Shown here: positions 34,449-46,124 of the stretch, piece by piece
Layout of the letters: the number at the start of each line of letters is the position of its first letter
How positions within the stretch are numbered: position 1 is the first letter of the stretch
Origin: Paeniglutamicibacter quisquiliarum
Lineage (GTDB): Bacteria; Actinomycetota; Actinomycetes; Actinomycetales; Micrococcaceae
NCBI RefSeq assembly: GCF_019084045.1
Contig: NZ_JAHRED010000002.1
Span: 1 to 64,000, forward strand
Reading direction: 5' to 3'
Length of the DNA stretch: 64,000 bases
Made by a program: the position numbers and the translations under genes
The notes under the pieces: generated by a model
The model's database searches: none
What the model saw: the letters and a program-made list of their open reading frames with translations, nothing else
What the model was told of the DNA's origin: nothing

Positions 34449-34924
34449 GCCGGGTTCCCCAGTTCGGCCAGGGCGGCCCCCTCGAGCCGGCGCACCGTCC
34501 AGCCGTCCATGGAACCGGCGCCGAGCGAGTCGTAGAAGCCGATCGCGGGGGCGTTCCAGTCCAGCACGCTCCATTCCACGCGCCGGTAGCCGCGCTGAAC
34601 CGCGATCTGCGCCAGGGTGGCCAGCAGCGCCTTCCCGTGTCCGGCGCCGCGCTCGGATTCGCGGACGTACAGGTCCTCCAGGTGGATCCCGTGGGTGCCT
34701 TCCCAGGTCGAATAGGTCAGGAACCACAGGGCGAAGCCGAGCACCGTTCCCTGCTCCTCGACCACGTGGGCATAGACCTGGGGCTCGGGGCCGAAGAGGT
34801 GGGCAACGAGGCCGGCCTCGGTGTTCCTCACCGCGTCGGGTTCGCGCTCAAAGATGGCCAATTCGTGGATCAGATCCAGGATTGCGGCGGCGTCGGAGGG
34901 CTGTGCTGGGCGAATCAGAGGCAT
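34445..34924 (-). CDS. GNAT acetyltransferase
   Basis: This 159-aa single-domain N-acetyltransferase has the acetyl-CoA loop ERGAGHGKALLATLAQIA and the sequence IHLEDLYVRESE in front of it, as in spermidine/spermine and diamine acetyltransferase relatives. A C-terminal WNAPAIGFYDSLGA segment is also typical of that group. The acceptor is unknown. TAGGCT on the minus strand lies 7 nt before the ATG. The gene overlaps the S33 peptidase by 4 nt, so they form a small operon. Confidence 0.87.
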   Translation of the reverse strand: MPLIRPAQPSDAAAILDLIHELAIFEREPDAVRNTEAGLVAHLFGPEPQVYAHVVEEQGTVLGFALWFLTYSTWEGTHGIHLEDLYVRESERGAGHGKALLATLAQIAVQRGYRRVEWSVLDWNAPAIGFYDSLGAGSMDGWTVRRLEGAALAELGNPA

Positions 34925-34931
34925 GTGACCA

Positions 34932-34937
34932 AGCCTA
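34932..34937 (-). promoter_or_regulatory. Putative leaderless -10 box of the GNAT-peptidase operon
   Basis: TAGGCT on the minus strand lies 7 nt before the ATG at 34924. Confidence 0.5.
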
Positions 34938-35039
34938 CCGGGAGCCAAAGCGTGCCGTGAATCCAACGCGTGGGTGCGCGCCCCTAAGGTAGGGGGCGAT
35001 CGAGAAGCAAGAACAAAAGCAAGGACGGCACCAAGCAAT

Positions 35040-35894
35040 ATGATGGGCGGCCACCACGCGGCCACCGGCGCAGCAGCCTGGATCGCGTTGACCACGAATT
35101 TCATGCTCCCCACCGGGAGCCTCCCCGAGCACCTTCCCTGGCTTCCCGGGGCCATCCCGCTGGGCTTCGGCCTGCTGGAACAGAGCCCGATCGCCGGGGT
35201 GGCCGGCGCGATGGTCTGCGCCGGGGCGGCGCTGCTGCCCGACGCAGACCACCGCCGGGCCACGATCGCGCACTCGCTGCCGCCGGTGTCCAACGCGATC
35301 TGCGCCGGCATCGGCGAGGTTTCCGGCGGGCACCGCAACGGCACGCACTCGCTGCTGGGCATCGCGGCGTTCACGTTCATGGCGTGGGTGCTGGGGCTGT
35401 GGACCATGGAGACCGCCCGCTTCGGGTTGATCTACCCGGGTGCCGGGTTGCTGGCGGTGCTGCTGGTCTCCTTCGCGCTGAAGGCCCTGAAGTTCATTCC
35501 CGACACCATGGCGAAGCTGCCGTGGCTGATTTCCGTCCCGGCAGGGATCTTCGTCGCGGTGTTCTCGCCGGACGAACAGAACTGGCTGGTGATCGCGGTG
35601 GCCGTGGGCTGCGCGGTGCACATCGCCGGGGACATGCTCACCGTCGGCGGCTGCAACCTGATCTGGCCGGTGCGGATCCGTTCGCCGCGCCTCATCCGCC
35701 GCCTGCCGCTGCTCAAGGACGTGTGGAAGCCCGGCGGACGCATTGCCATCCCGGTGCTGGGGCGGGCCGGGTCGGTGCGCGAGTGGCTGCTCTGCGTGCC
35801 CGTCTCCGCGTACGCGCTGGCCGGGCTGGTGGTGCCGATCGTGCTGCTGGCCCGCAACCAGGTGCTGCCGATGACCAAGCTGCTGGGCTTCTAG
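35040..35894 (+). CDS. YdjM/DUF457-like membrane-bound metal-dependent hydrolase
   Basis: This 284-aa protein has the family pattern of metal-ligand residues set in membrane segments: MMGGHHAATGAAAW at the N-terminus, LLPDADHRRA near residue 83, GTHSLLGIAA near 107, and HIAGDMLTVGG near 195. Relatives such as YdjM are described as membrane-bound metal-dependent hydrolases, with lipid or phospho-ester substrates suspected. About six hydrophobic segments are present. ATG 35040 is chosen as the first start next to the conserved motif; AAGGACG lies 13 nt upstream, a little far. A terminator follows. Confidence 0.78.
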   Translation: MMGGHHAATGAAAWIALTTNFMLPTGSLPEHLPWLPGAIPLGFGLLEQSPIAGVAGAMVCAGAALLPDADHRRATIAHSLPPVSNAICAGIGEVSGGHRNGTHSLLGIAAFTFMAWVLGLWTMETARFGLIYPGAGLLAVLLVSFALKALKFIPDTMAKLPWLISVPAGIFVAVFSPDEQNWLVIAVAVGCAVHIAGDMLTVGGCNLIWPVRIRSPRLIRRLPLLKDVWKPGGRIAIPVLGRAGSVREWLLCVPVSAYALAGLVVPIVLLARNQVLPMTKLLGF

Positions 35895-35903
35895 GCACAC
35901 GGG

Positions 35904-35938
35904 ATGCGCCCGCCGGAATCTTCCGGCGGGCGCATTTG
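35904..35938. terminator. Bidirectional terminator between converging genes
   Basis: Perfect 15-bp arms (35904-35918 and 35921-35935) with a TC loop are followed by TTGT. It lies between the YdjM-like gene and the convergent helicase. Confidence 0.78.
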
Positions 35939-35950
35939 TCTCTGCGGAAC

Positions 35951-38482
35951 CTAGTCCTGGCGTCCCACGCCGGTCACGGTGATGACCGGGTACCCCGCCT
36001 CGTCGGAGTCCGCGAGGTTCACCGTCGCGTCGATGCCCCAGTCATGGTGACCGGCCGGGTCCGCGAAGACCTGGCGCACCTTCCATGACTCCCTGGACGG
36101 GGTGATCAGCAACAGGTTGGGACCGCGGCCGCCGGGGCCGTCGTCGATGTCCTCGTGCTCCTCGAAGTACGCGTCCATGGCGTCGGCCCACTGGTCGGCG
36201 CCGAAGCCGCTGTGCCCGTCCAGCTCGGCCAGCGCCCCGTCCTGTTCGTCGGCGAAGAGCTTGACGCGGCGGAACATCTCGTTGCGCACCATCACGCGGA
36301 AGGCGCGCTCGTTGGAGGTCAGGCGCTCGGGCGCCGGCGGGATGATCTCGGCGTCGGGCTCGTGGAGCACCCCGTTGGCCAGTTCCTCCCATTCGTCCAG
36401 CAGCGAGGAGTCGATCTGGCGGATCAGTTCCCCGAGCCATTCGATGAGGTCCTCGAGGTCCTCGCGCAGCGCGTCCTGCGGCACGGTCTGGCGCAGCGCC
36501 TTGAAGGCGTCGGTGAGGTAGCGCAGCAGCACGCCCTCGGAGCGGGCCAGCGAGTAGAACTGCACGTATTCGCTGAAGCTCATGGCGCGCTCGTACATGT
36601 CCCTGACCACCGACTTCGGGGCCACCTCGAAGTCGCCGAGCCACGGGGCGCCGGCGCGGTACTGCTCAAACGCGTTGCCCAGCACCTCGGCCAGCGGCTG
36701 CGGGTAGCTGACCTCCTCGAGCGCCGCCATGCGGTCGTTGTACTCCATGCCCTCGGCCTTCATCGCCGCGATCGCCTCGCCGCGGGCCTTCTTCTCCTGG
36801 GCCGAAAGAACCTGGCGCGGCTTTTCCAGCGTCGCCTCGATGACCGAGACCACGTCCAGCGCATAGCCGGGGGACTCGGCGTCGAAGAGCTCCAGGGCGG
36901 CCAGCGCGAACGGGGACAGCGGCTGGTTCAGCGCGAAGTTCTCCTGCAGGTGCACCGTGAGCGCCAGCATGTTCCCGTGCTTGTCGGGGTGTTCGAGGCG
37001 CTCGACGACGCCGGTGGCCAGCAGCTCGCGCAGGATGCCCAGCGCCTTGCGCTGCAGGGCGCGTTGGCGCGCGGGCGGCTCGTGGTTCTCGGTGAGCAGC
37101 CGCCGGGCCGCGGCGAAGGAGTCGCCCTCGCGCGCCAGCAGGTTCAGCAGGATCGAGTGGGTCACGGCGAAGGAGGAGTTCAGCGTCTCGGGGGTGGATT
37201 CGATGATCCGCTCATAGGTCTTCTCGCCCCAGGTCACGAAGCCCTGCGGCGGTTTCTTCTTGACCACCTGGCGGATCTTCTTGGAGTCGTCGCCGAACTT
37301 CGCGACCGCCTTCTCCATGGCCTTCTTGTTCTCGATGGAGTGCTCGGGCGCCTGCACGACGACGGTCCCGGCGGTGTCGAACCCGGCGCGGCCCGCGCGT
37401 CCGGCGATCTGGTGGAACTCGCGGGCGTTGAGGATGCGGGTGCGCACCCCGTCATACTTGGACAGCGCGGTGATCAGCACGGTGCGGATGGGGACGTTGA
37501 TGCCCACGCCCAGGGTGTCGGTGCCGCAGATGACCTTGAGCAGTCCGGCCTGGGCCAGCTGCTCCACCAGTCGGCGGTACTTGGGCAGCATGCCGGCGTG
37601 GTGCACGCCGATGCCGTGGCGGACCAGGCGGTTCAGCGTCTTGCCGAAGCCCGGGGCGAACCTGAATCCGGCGATCAACTCGGAGATCCGGTCCTTTTCC
37701 TCGCGGGTGCACACGTTGATGCTCATCAGCCCGCTGGCCCGGTCGATGGCTTCGAGCTGGCTGAAGTGCACCACGTAGATCGGCACCTGCTTGGTGGAGA
37801 GCAGTTCCTCGATGGCTTCCTGCACGGGGTCCTGCGAGTAGTAGTAGTGCAGGGGGATGGGGCGCTCGGCGTGCGCGACGGTGGTGGTTTCGCGCCCGGT
37901 GCGCAGCGTCAGCTCGTCCTCGAACCTGCCCACGTCGCCCAGGGTGGCGCTCATGATGAGGAATTGCGCCTGGGGCAGTTCCAGCAGCGGCACCTGCCAG
38001 GCCCAGCCGCGCTGCGGGTCGGAGTAGAAGTGGAACTCGTCCATCACCACGGGCCCCAGGTCGGCGTTCTTGCCCTCGCGCAGGGCGATGTTGGCGAGGA
38101 TCTCGGCGGTGCAGCAGATGATCGGGGCATCCTGGTTCACCGACGAGTCGCCGGTGACCATGCCGACGTTCTCCGCGCCAAAGATCTTGCACAGGTCGAA
38201 GAACTTCTCCGAGACCAGCGCTTTGATCGGGGCCGTGTAGTAGCTGCGCTCCCCGCGTGCCAGCGCGTGGAAGTGCGCGGCGACCGCAACCAACGACTTG
38301 CCGGATCCCGTGGGGGTGGCCAGGATGACGTTGTTGCCGGCCACGAATTCCATCACGGCCTCGTCCTGCGCCGGGTAGAGCCCGATGCCGCGGTCCTCCA
38401 CCCATTTGATGAAGGCTTCGTAGGTCGATTCGGCGGTGGCACCGCGTGGGGGAGTGTTGGGCAGCAACTCGGTAAGTTTCAT
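35951..38482 (-). CDS. Ski2-like DEAD/DEAH-box helicase
   Basis: This 843-aa superfamily 2 helicase has Walker A ATPTGSGKS (Lys62), DEFH box (148-151), SAT motif LIMSATLGD, and motif VI EFHQIAGRAGRAGFD. After the two RecA domains comes a winged-helix region and a long C-terminal domain of the DUF3516 type seen in actinobacterial Ski2-like proteins. RNA or DNA unwinding in turnover or repair is likely but the substrate is not shown. The start codon is ATG 38482. On the minus strand GATAGT lies 11 nt before it, so the leader is short. It diverges from the methyltransferase gene. Confidence 0.9.
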   Translation of the reverse strand: MKLTELLPNTPPRGATAESTYEAFIKWVEDRGIGLYPAQDEAVMEFVAGNNVILATPTGSGKSLVAVAAHFHALARGERSYYTAPIKALVSEKFFDLCKIFGAENVGMVTGDSSVNQDAPIICCTAEILANIALREGKNADLGPVVMDEFHFYSDPQRGWAWQVPLLELPQAQFLIMSATLGDVGRFEDELTLRTGRETTTVAHAERPIPLHYYYSQDPVQEAIEELLSTKQVPIYVVHFSQLEAIDRASGLMSINVCTREEKDRISELIAGFRFAPGFGKTLNRLVRHGIGVHHAGMLPKYRRLVEQLAQAGLLKVICGTDTLGVGINVPIRTVLITALSKYDGVRTRILNAREFHQIAGRAGRAGFDTAGTVVVQAPEHSIENKKAMEKAVAKFGDDSKKIRQVVKKKPPQGFVTWGEKTYERIIESTPETLNSSFAVTHSILLNLLAREGDSFAAARRLLTENHEPPARQRALQRKALGILRELLATGVVERLEHPDKHGNMLALTVHLQENFALNQPLSPFALAALELFDAESPGYALDVVSVIEATLEKPRQVLSAQEKKARGEAIAAMKAEGMEYNDRMAALEEVSYPQPLAEVLGNAFEQYRAGAPWLGDFEVAPKSVVRDMYERAMSFSEYVQFYSLARSEGVLLRYLTDAFKALRQTVPQDALREDLEDLIEWLGELIRQIDSSLLDEWEELANGVLHEPDAEIIPPAPERLTSNERAFRVMVRNEMFRRVKLFADEQDGALAELDGHSGFGADQWADAMDAYFEEHEDIDDGPGGRGPNLLLITPSRESWKVRQVFADPAGHHDWGIDATVNLADSDEAGYPVITVTGVGRQD

Positions 38483-38522
38483 GATGTGTCCAAGACTATC
38501 GGTTTACGTGGGCCTTTCCGCC

Positions 38523-38528
38523 TACGCT
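38523..38528 (+). promoter_or_regulatory. Putative leaderless -10 box of tam
   Basis: TACGCT lies 6 nt before the ATG at 38535. Confidence 0.5.
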
Positions 38529-38534
38529 GTGGTT

Positions 38535-39323
38535 ATGAAATGGGACCCGAACAAGTACGTGCAGTTCGCCGATCACCGAGATCGTCCGTTTTACGATCTG
38601 ACGGCCCGCATCACCGCCGCGACACCGCAGCTGGTGGTGGACATGGGGTGCGGTCCCGGACCGCTGACCCATTCCCTGGCCGAGCGCTGGCCGGACGCCC
38701 GCGTGGTGGGCCTGGACTCGTCGGTGGAAATGATCGAGCGGGCGCGCGCCAAGCACCATGCGGAGAACCTCTCCTTTGAATCCGCCGACGCGACGCAGTG
38801 GATGCCCGAGCCCGAAACCGACGTACTGGTCTCCAACGCCATGCTCCAATGGATTCCCGAACACCGGCAGTTGATCGCCCGCTGGCTGGAGGCGCTGGCC
38901 CCGGGGGCGTGGTTTGCCGCGCAGGTCCCGGGCAACTTCCATTCTCCCTCGCACACGCTGATGAGGCAGCTCGCGGAATCGGAGCGCTGGGCGCCGCAAC
39001 TGTCCGGCGTGCTGCGGCACGACGACGCGTCGGGGGAACCCTCGGACTACCTGAAGATCCTGCTGGATGCCGGGTTTGAACCAGACGTCTGGGAGACCAC
39101 CTACGGGCAGATCCTCTCCGGACCGGACCCCGTGCTGGAGTGGGTCCGCGGCACCGCGCTGCGGCCTGTGCTGGCCCGGCTCAGCGAGAAAGACGCCGCC
39201 GAATTCGAGACCCAGTATGGAGATTTGGTCGGCGAGGCGTATCCGGCCGTTGACGACCATCGTGGCGGAAGCATCACGCTCTTCCCCTTCCGTCGCATCT
39301 TCATGGTGGGCCGCAAGCGCTAG
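38535..39323 (+). CDS. tam: Trans-aconitate 2-methyltransferase family protein
   Basis: This 262-aa class I SAM-dependent methyltransferase has the Tam N-terminus MKWDPNKYVQFADHRDRPF and SAM loop VVDMGCGPGPLT, then VGLDSSVEMI and SNAMLQWIPEH. The family methylates trans-aconitate, a toxic by-product of cis-aconitate, using SAM. The N-terminal W-D-P-x-x-Y pattern is specific to this group, so the name is fairly sure. It stands alone, divergent from the helicase, with a likely leaderless start. Confidence 0.88.
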   Translation: MKWDPNKYVQFADHRDRPFYDLTARITAATPQLVVDMGCGPGPLTHSLAERWPDARVVGLDSSVEMIERARAKHHAENLSFESADATQWMPEPETDVLVSNAMLQWIPEHRQLIARWLEALAPGAWFAAQVPGNFHSPSHTLMRQLAESERWAPQLSGVLRHDDASGEPSDYLKILLDAGFEPDVWETTYGQILSGPDPVLEWVRGTALRPVLARLSEKDAAEFETQYGDLVGEAYPAVDDHRGGSITLFPFRRIFMVGRKR

Positions 39324-39349
39324 ATTGCCCCAATGGCAGTGCCCTCTCA

Positions 39350-39355
39350 TAGGGT
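39350..39355 (+). promoter_or_regulatory. Putative leaderless -10 box of the lipoprotein gene
   Basis: TAGGGT lies 6 nt before the ATG at 39362; TTGCCC 19 nt further upstream is a weak -35. Confidence 0.45.
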
Positions 39356-39361
39356 GGGGGC

Positions 39362-39673
39362 ATGCGAAGAAAGCTCTTGCCTGCGCTCGCCGTGGCCACC
39401 TTGATGCTCGGTGCCTGTGCGGGCCCATCCGCTGACGAATTCCGCCAGCGCGATGTCCAGGGAAACACCGCCTGCATCCACTTTGGCAGCGGGTACACGG
39501 ACGACGGAAACGTAGGACGCGCCAATATGGCCAAGGCAGCGGAACATGGTGCTGCGTCGTCAACGGAGTCGATTCGAGCGGCGGTATCCACGGATGCCGC
39601 CGGAGTCCCGGTCATCACAGAAGAGGAATCATTCAAGAGCGCGTGTGAAGCGCAGGGGATGCGCTTCAGGTAA
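39362..39673 (+). CDS. Small predicted lipoprotein
   Basis: This 103-aa protein has a basic start MRRK, a hydrophobic core, and a lipobox LGAC, giving lipid-modified Cys19 after cleavage. The mature part is about 85 residues, polar, and contains two further Cys residues (NTACIHF and FKSACEAQ) that could form a disulfide on the cell surface. No known domain is recognised. It sits between tam and a DUF222/HNH gene in a lower-GC patch. Confidence 0.72.
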   Translation: MRRKLLPALAVATLMLGACAGPSADEFRQRDVQGNTACIHFGSGYTDDGNVGRANMAKAAEHGAASSTESIRAAVSTDAAGVPVITEEESFKSACEAQGMRFR

Positions 39674-39770
39674 GCAGGACGTCCAACGTGCGTCGCCGCA
39701 CGCTGCCCAAGGTGGATTTTTGAACCCGGGTTGACATGGATTTTTGGGAGCCAGAAAATTCATCAAGCTC

Positions 39771-39799
39771 TTCACAATCACCTCCAGCAGGCGTATAGT
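39771..39799 (+). promoter_or_regulatory. Promoter of the HNH gene, predicted leaderless
   Basis: TTCACA (39771-39776), a 17-nt spacer and TATAGT (39794-39799) lie such that transcription should begin at the ATG at 39807. It is the best complete leaderless promoter in the window. Confidence 0.7.
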
Positions 39800-39806
39800 A
39801 GTAAAT

Positions 39807-41261
39807 ATGTTCGAAGAGTGCGAAAGCTACTTGTCGAACCCGAGCTCGCTCTCCGCCGAGGCCGCCGGGGAAATACTCCTTGGCCACCGCCATATACCCG
39901 TAGGCATGGAAATGCCCGCCAGGGAACGCGCGTTGGCGCAAAGGCCCGGTGACGAATACGTAGATTTCATCGATGACGTTGGCGTTGCCATGACTCTCCT
40001 GCCGCAAAATGTGGGAGAGCAGGTCAGGGTGGCGCGGATTTCGGCACTCGAAAGGGCCAAGTCGGCAATCTGCGCGGCCCAGGCCAAGGAAGCCTACGGG
40101 CTCGAGCAGGACATCATTGCCCGGCATGAGGACGAGGGGATCTACAAGGAAAACCCGAACCGCGGTGCAGGCGCCGAAGTAGCACTGGCTCGCAAGGCCG
40201 CACAACGTCTGGGGTCGAGCTTCATCTCCTACTCGAAATCCATGATCGAGCACATGCCCTATACCTACAACGCCCTGGAACGCGGAGAACTCAACGAAGA
40301 TCGGGCCATGCTCCTGGTGCGCGAAACGAACCAGTTGGACCCCGGCGTCCGCGAAATCATAGACCGGGAAATCGCCGGTGAGCGCGGGGCGTTGGAAGGC
40401 GTAGGCGACAAGCAACTGCTGGCTCGGGCCAAGAAGGAAGTTCTGGCGTTCGACAACAGCAAAGACATGAACAACCACGCCGACGCGATGAACAAGCGAC
40501 GCATATCCGTAACGCCCACCCCCGACGGGATGATGCGAGTGAGCGGCCTGCTCCCGGTGATTCAAGGCGTCGCATTCCAGGAGGCGTTGAGCAAGGAGGC
40601 TGCCAGGCTCCGCTCGACAAATGACGAGCGCACCGATGCGCAGGTCATGGCCGACACCGTCGTGGAGCGTGTCACCGGGCAGGAACTGGCCTCGCGCCCG
40701 CCACTGATGATTCACGTCGTGATGACGGACCGATCCCTACTTGCCGGTGATGGGGAGCCGGCGTTCATCAAAGGCTACGGGACTGTATCCGCAGCATACT
40801 CACGTTGGCTGATCGCTGGTGACCGCACCGGTCCTGACGGTGAAAACGAAGCCGAAGCCTGGGTCCGACGCCTCTATACGGCGCCGGTCAGCGGTCAGCT
40901 GGTGGCCATGGAGTCGGAGGCCCGGATTCTTCCGCAGAAACTCAAGGACTTGATTTCTGTACGTGATCAATTCTGCCGCACGCCCTATTGCGACGCTCCG
41001 ATTCGCCACTATGACCACGTTTACCAAGTGGCCAGGGGCGGAGAGACGACGGAAGTCAATGGCGATGGCCGATGCGTTCGGTGCAACCACACGAAGGAAA
41101 CATCCGGTTGGGAAGAATTCGTGATTCTGGGTCCCCGGCACACGATCCTGATAAAAACGCCCAGTGGGCAGATGTACCGAGCCATGGCCCCGCCGTTGCC
41201 GGGGACACCGGAATCACCTCCGCCTGGCTCGACCGAAAGTGTTGTGACTACCAGCCTCTAG
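39807..41261 (+). CDS. DUF222/HNH endonuclease family protein (13E12-like)
   Basis: This 484-aa protein has the helical DUF222-type region (about 50-340) followed by an HNH nuclease motif: CRTPYCDAPIRHYDHVYQVA, then RCVRCNHTKETSGW. Two Cys pairs (CRTPYC and CVRC) probably bind structural zinc, and His in RHYDHV starts the active site. Such genes are present in many copies in actinobacteria, often linked to mobile DNA, with unproven function. Base composition is visibly lower in GC than its neighbours. ATG 39807 is favoured by the promoter geometry; an upstream in-frame ATG at 39744 would start before it. The stop overlaps the convergent MBL gene by 14 nt. Confidence 0.82.
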   Translation: MFEECESYLSNPSSLSAEAAGEILLGHRHIPVGMEMPARERALAQRPGDEYVDFIDDVGVAMTLLPQNVGEQVRVARISALERAKSAICAAQAKEAYGLEQDIIARHEDEGIYKENPNRGAGAEVALARKAAQRLGSSFISYSKSMIEHMPYTYNALERGELNEDRAMLLVRETNQLDPGVREIIDREIAGERGALEGVGDKQLLARAKKEVLAFDNSKDMNNHADAMNKRRISVTPTPDGMMRVSGLLPVIQGVAFQEALSKEAARLRSTNDERTDAQVMADTVVERVTGQELASRPPLMIHVVMTDRSLLAGDGEPAFIKGYGTVSAAYSRWLIAGDRTGPDGENEAEAWVRRLYTAPVSGQLVAMESEARILPQKLKDLISVRDQFCRTPYCDAPIRHYDHVYQVARGGETTEVNGDGRCVRCNHTKETSGWEEFVILGPRHTILIKTPSGQMYRAMAPPLPGTPESPPPGSTESVVTTSL

Positions 41262-41910
41262 CGCGCCAATCCTCCAGGCTTGGCCGCTCCGCACCCAACG
41301 TCGTCGTGGCCCCGTGACCCGGAAGCACCAGGGTCTCATCGGGATACTGCTCGAAGAGCCGCGTGGTTACGTCATCAAGCAACGAAGTGAAGCGCTGGGG
41401 ATCGTTTTCGGTGTTTCCCACACCGCCCGGGAACAGCGAGTCGCCACTGAAGATCACCGTGGTACCTCCGCTGTCGCGAAGTGCATAGGCGATGGATCCG
41501 GGAGTATGGCCACGCAGGTGCACGCACTCCATGATCGTCGTCCCCACCGTCACCGTGTCGCCGTGATTGAGCGGAACGTCAATGGCCACATCGGCACCGT
41601 CCGCAATTCCCTTAACGTCCTCAGTACCCGCATAGGTCTTGGCCCCGGTGCGCTCCGCGTACTCACGCAGCGCCCTGACGTGGTCCCAATGCTGGTGGGT
41701 CGTGGCAATGCCCTCAAGCTTCGTGGCAACCCCTGCATCGGAGGAAGCCGACTCGACCAGGCGGTCGATGGCCGGCACATCGTCGGCGGCATCAATCAAC
41801 AGCTGCGAGCCGTCACCCTTCGACGTCACCAGGTAAATGTTGTTGGCCATTTCGGAGACGCTCACGGACCGTACGGTAACGTCGGTGAGGTCAAGGAAGA
41901 ATTCACTCAT
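41248..41910 (-). CDS. Metallo-beta-lactamase-fold hydrolase
   Basis: This 220-aa protein has the metal motif THQHWDH (His72, His74, Asp76, His77), a later His in LRGHTPGSIAYAL, Asp in IFSGDSLFPGG, and GHG near the end (LVLPGHGATT). This matches the glyoxalase II-like MBL group, thiolester or small-molecule hydrolases. The GDSLFPGGVG segment is common in actinobacterial members of unknown substrate. It diverges from the small GntR regulator, which may control it. Confidence 0.88.
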   Translation of the reverse strand: MSEFFLDLTDVTVRSVSVSEMANNIYLVTSKGDGSQLLIDAADDVPAIDRLVESASSDAGVATKLEGIATTHQHWDHVRALREYAERTGAKTYAGTEDVKGIADGADVAIDVPLNHGDTVTVGTTIMECVHLRGHTPGSIAYALRDSGGTTVIFSGDSLFPGGVGNTENDPQRFTSLLDDVTTRLFEQYPDETLVLPGHGATTTLGAERPSLEDWRARGW

Positions 41911-41995
41911 GACAACACCTTACGTGGCGCGTCCATGGCTGCGCGATAGTCTAAAACCAAGGCCTTGCCCCCAGTATCTACGAAGGACGGCTCGC

Positions 41996-42379
41996 ATGGA
42001 TAGCAAACCACTGGCATTCATCACTCTCGACAGCACCGACAAGATGCCTCCCTACCAACAAGTCAGGCAGCAGATCCTGGTCGCCATCTCGAAAGGGCGC
42101 CTCAAGGCAGGAACCAAGCTGCCGTCGGTTCGTGCGCTCGCCGAGCAGCTGGGCCTCGCTGTCAACACCGCGGCCAAGGTCTACAAGGAACTGGAAGCCA
42201 GCGGAGCGGTCGTGACCCGCGGGCGACACGGCACCATTGTCCAGGCCACCGGCGACGAGGGGTCGGTTGCGGTGGCTGACGCCGCCTCGGAATTTGCGGC
42301 CGTTGCGACACGCTGGGGGATCTCCGAAAAGGCGGCTGTTGGCTACGTTCGCGCAGCGTTCAGTTCCCAGGTTGGATAG
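41996..42379 (+). CDS. GntR-family regulator, YtrA-like
   Basis: This 127-aa protein consists of one winged-helix DNA-binding domain (about residues 18-85: PPYQQVRQQILVAISKGRLK, KLPSVRALAEQLGLAVNTAA, GRHGTIVQATGD) and a short helical tail, as in the YtrA subfamily. These are usually repressors of adjacent genes. GAAGGA (41982-41987) lies 8 nt before ATG 41996. It is divergent from the MBL hydrolase, with about 85 nt between starts. Confidence 0.87.
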   Translation: MDSKPLAFITLDSTDKMPPYQQVRQQILVAISKGRLKAGTKLPSVRALAEQLGLAVNTAAKVYKELEASGAVVTRGRHGTIVQATGDEGSVAVADAASEFAAVATRWGISEKAAVGYVRAAFSSQVG

Positions 42380-42412
42380 ACCCAAGTCTTGTTCCTCACA
42401 AGGACGCGCAAT

Positions 42413-42428
42413 TCGAAGCAGTTTTCGA
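42413..42428 (+). promoter_or_regulatory. lexA box: Candidate LexA (SOS) box upstream of uvrA
   Basis: TCGAAGCAGTTTTCGA resembles the actinobacterial consensus TCGAAC-N4-GTTCGA with one mismatch in each half. It lies 14 nt before the uvrA GTG and just upstream of the TAGCAT -10 box, where LexA would block polymerase. Confidence 0.65.
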
Positions 42429-42429
42429 T

Positions 42430-42435
42430 TAGCAT
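42430..42435 (+). promoter_or_regulatory. Putative leaderless -10 box of uvrA
   Basis: TAGCAT lies 6 nt before GTG 42442 and 1 nt after the LexA-like box. Confidence 0.55.
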
Positions 42436-42441
42436 GTTCTG

Positions 42442-45324
<2,883 letters not shown>

Positions 45325-45333
45325 CTGCCGTGG

Positions 45334-45369
45334 CCGTTCGTGTATGCCTTCGGAGGCATGCACGAACGG
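45334..45369 (+). terminator. Hairpin after uvrA
   Basis: Arms 45334-45348 and 45355-45369 pair over 15 bp with one G-T wobble around a TTCGGA loop. It separates uvrA from the HAD gene; there is no T tract. Confidence 0.6.
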
Positions 45370-45404
45370 TGGCAGCGCCCAGTCCATGCGAGAATACAAC
45401 AGTG

Positions 45405-46124
45405 ATGATTGCTCCCTCCGCCGTGCTCCTTGACCTCGATGGAACCCTCGTGGATCCGGCCGGGGCCATCACCTCGGGTATCCGCCATGCGTTGACGCAG
45501 GCACGGATCGCCGACCCGGGTGAAGAAAAACTTCGTTCCCTCATCGGACCCCCGCTGACCATCGGGCTGGCCACCATCGACGGCGTCACCGCCGAGGACA
45601 TCGGCTTCCTGATCGCCACCTACCGCGCACAATATGCCGAAACCGGCATGGCCGCCTCGCGCCCCTACCCCGGGGTGAAGGCCGTGCTGGCCGCACTGCG
45701 CGCCGCCGGCACCACGGTGCTGGTCGCCACGGCCAAGCCCACGCACATTGCCCGCGAACTGCTCGCGGTGCAGGAAATCACCCCGCTGCTCGACGGCATC
45801 TTCGGCAACGACGACGAGGGCGACGGGACTTCCTCGTCCAAGACCCACATCATCGCCGCGGCCATCCGCGCACACGACCTGGATCCGGCACGCTGCGTGA
45901 TGGTGGGGGACCGCCGCTACGACATCGAGGCCGCCCGCGAGAACAACATGGCGTCCATCGGCGCCGGCTGGGGGTTCGCCGAGGCCGGCGAACTGGCCGC
46001 CGCCGGGGCAGGGGCCCACGCCGCCGACCTTGCCGAACTCGCCGACCTGCTGCTGGGCAACGCCGCCGGGGAAGCGGTGCGCAAATCGCTGATGGCCGCC
46101 ACCACCAAGGGAGCCAGTGCCTAA
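45405..46124 (+). CDS. HAD-family phosphatase, phosphoglycolate phosphatase-like
   Basis: This 239-aa HAD hydrolase has motif I LLDLDGTLVD (residues 8-17), motif II in VLVATAKPT, a Lys in SSSKTHII, and motif IV MVGDRRYDI. A helical cap lies between motifs I and II. Members dephosphorylate 2-phosphoglycolate, pyrophosphate or nucleotides, so the substrate is open. An in-frame GTG at 45402 is an alternative start and would be leaderless behind GAGAAT. The stop is followed directly by the plsC ATG, so the two are co-translated. Confidence 0.85.
   Translation: MIAPSAVLLDLDGTLVDPAGAITSGIRHALTQARIADPGEEKLRSLIGPPLTIGLATIDGVTAEDIGFLIATYRAQYAETGMAASRPYPGVKAVLAALRAAGTTVLVATAKPTHIARELLAVQEITPLLDGIFGNDDEGDGTSSSKTHIIAAAIRAHDLDPARCVMVGDRRYDIEAARENNMASIGAGWGFAEAGELAAAGAGAHAADLAELADLLLGNAAGEAVRKSLMAATTKGASA

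Noticed and set aside
36155-38779. An 874-codon plus-strand frame opposite the helicase
   Set aside because: It is a shadow of the helicase reading frame; composition and lack of domains show it is not a gene.
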